From assembly GCA_016180585.1 (NCBI GenBank), contig JACPAX010000007.1:1-34787 (forward strand): a stretch of 34,787 nucleotides of DNA, read 5' to 3'. Origin of the DNA: Candidatus Omnitrophota bacterium (GTDB lineage Bacteria > Omnitrophota > Gorgyraeia > 2-02-FULL-51-18). The position numbers were made by a program, and so were the translations under genes. Shown here piece after piece: positions 34,373 to 34,787 of this stretch. Below the pieces are notes generated by a model that saw only the letters and a program-made list of their open reading frames with translations, had not been told where the DNA came from and did no database searches. Within the stretch, counting starts at the first letter, position 1; each line of letters starts with the position of its first letter.

Positions 34373-34389
34373 TGAACCCCCGGGGTTCA
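34339..34389. repeat. Palindromic element at the recG 3' end
   Basis: Arms TGAACCCCGGGGGTTCA (34339-34355) and TGAACCCCCGGGGTTCA (34373-34389) are perfect inverted copies around a 17-base loop. The left arm encodes the last residues of recG and the TAA stop (34370-34372) lies in the loop. The arms match the core of the element in tgt (26802). It could also terminate transcription weakly, but there is no T-run. Confidence 0.65.
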
Positions 34390-34406
34390 TTGCCGGTTTT
34401 TGCTCA

Positions 34407-34787
34407 ATGAAAATTTTGACGGGTGAGCTTAAAGGACGAACGATTTTGTTCAAGCCTAATCCACATTTGCGTCCTACGACGGACAAGACGCGCAAGGCGA
34501 TCTTTGATATGCTGCAGGGCGAATTACAGGATAAAAAGGTTTTAGATCTTTTCAGCGGCACCGGGGCCTTGGGTTTTGAGGCGCTGTCCAATGGCGCGGC
34601 AGAGGCGATGTTTGTGGAGGCCGACGCCTTTCAGGCGCGGGAGATTCGGAACAATCTTGGAAGGCTGGGGCTGGAGAGCCGCGGGATTGTCCGGCAGGAA
34701 GAAGTTTCCCGCGCGATTGAAAAATTGGGGCGCGACGGCGCCGCGTTTGATTTTATTTTTATCGACCCTCCGTATGAAAAGGGTTTG
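34407..34787 (+). CDS. rsmD: 16S rRNA (guanine966-N2)-methyltransferase RsmD, N-terminal part
   Basis: A 127-residue fragment that runs off the window. MKILTGELKGRTI and RPTTDKTRKAIFDML are the RsmD start; VLDLFSGTGALGFEALSNGA is the SAM-binding motif I; FIFIDPPYEKGL holds the catalytic DPPY (motif IV). Full RsmD is about 180-200 residues, so roughly 60 are missing. It methylates G966 of 16S rRNA. It starts 34 bases after the recG stop, just beyond the palindrome. Confidence 0.93.
   Translation, partial: MKILTGELKGRTILFKPNPHLRPTTDKTRKAIFDMLQGELQDKKVLDLFSGTGALGFEALSNGAAEAMFVEADAFQAREIRNNLGRLGLESRGIVRQEEVSRAIEKLGRDGAAFDFIFIDPPYEKGL

Overview
This is a bacterial chromosomal window of moderately high GC. 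It holds one complete, linked rRNA operon (16S, tRNA-Ile, tRNA-Ala, 23S, 5S) between blocks of housekeeping genes. The 16S and the mix of genes (fused secDF, yebC-ruvCAB-spoIID-queA-tgt-yajC-secDF-recJ, CHASE2/FecR pair, many intergenic palindromes) suggest a Gram-negative, probably uncultivated lineage. My best guess is Omnitrophota (OP3) or a near relative. That is an impression from reading the 16S, not a computed placement.

Layout. 1-2340: accessory edge with a TfoX-like gene, a higBA toxin-antitoxin pair, an N-terminally short tag glycosylase and a large palindromic element. 2375-5018: a small transporter, a cupin-like exported protein, a large exported protein and a membrane protein of unknown role. 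5084-7357: FecR-domain protein and CHASE2-GGDEF diguanylate cyclase. 7374-15580: rRNA operon with promoter, boxA, processing stems and terminator. 15667-20262: small accessory and stress genes (DoxX, DUF167, PqiA, FMN split barrel, ferritin-like/VIT iron exporter, MsrB, MgtC, family-4 UDG). 20259-21142: two divergent PilZ genes. 21143-26268: yebC, ruvC, ruvA, ruvB, spoIID-like, queA. 26265-30019: tgt, yajC, secDF. 30093 to the end: recJ, rpmB (minus strand), recG and the start of rsmD.

The most striking system is in the 23S rRNA gene, which is about 5.4 kb. Four group I introns interrupt it after positions equivalent to E. coli U1917, U1931, U2593 and U2604. They leave micro-exons of only 14 and 11 nt. 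Each intron has an internal guide that pairs with its 5' exon (6-8 bp), so the boundaries are fixed to the base. Three carry LAGLIDADG homing endonuclease genes. The one at 2593 resembles I-CreI, which sits at the same position in the Chlamydomonas chloroplast. The 1931 intron is a 224-nt ORF-less element that appears to end in A instead of the usual G. Introns 1, 2 and 4 look like relatives that spread within one gene.

A second theme is small palindromic repeats. One family has a copy in the 16S-tRNA spacer, flanked by GGGCC which is also the first five bases of tRNA-Ile, and copies at 16279 and 18411. A second family is inserted in frame in tgt and again at the 3' end of recG. Further inverted repeats lie at 2136, 30020 and 32081, the last overlapping the recG start codon. 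Several of these elements supply start, stop or internal codons to genes.
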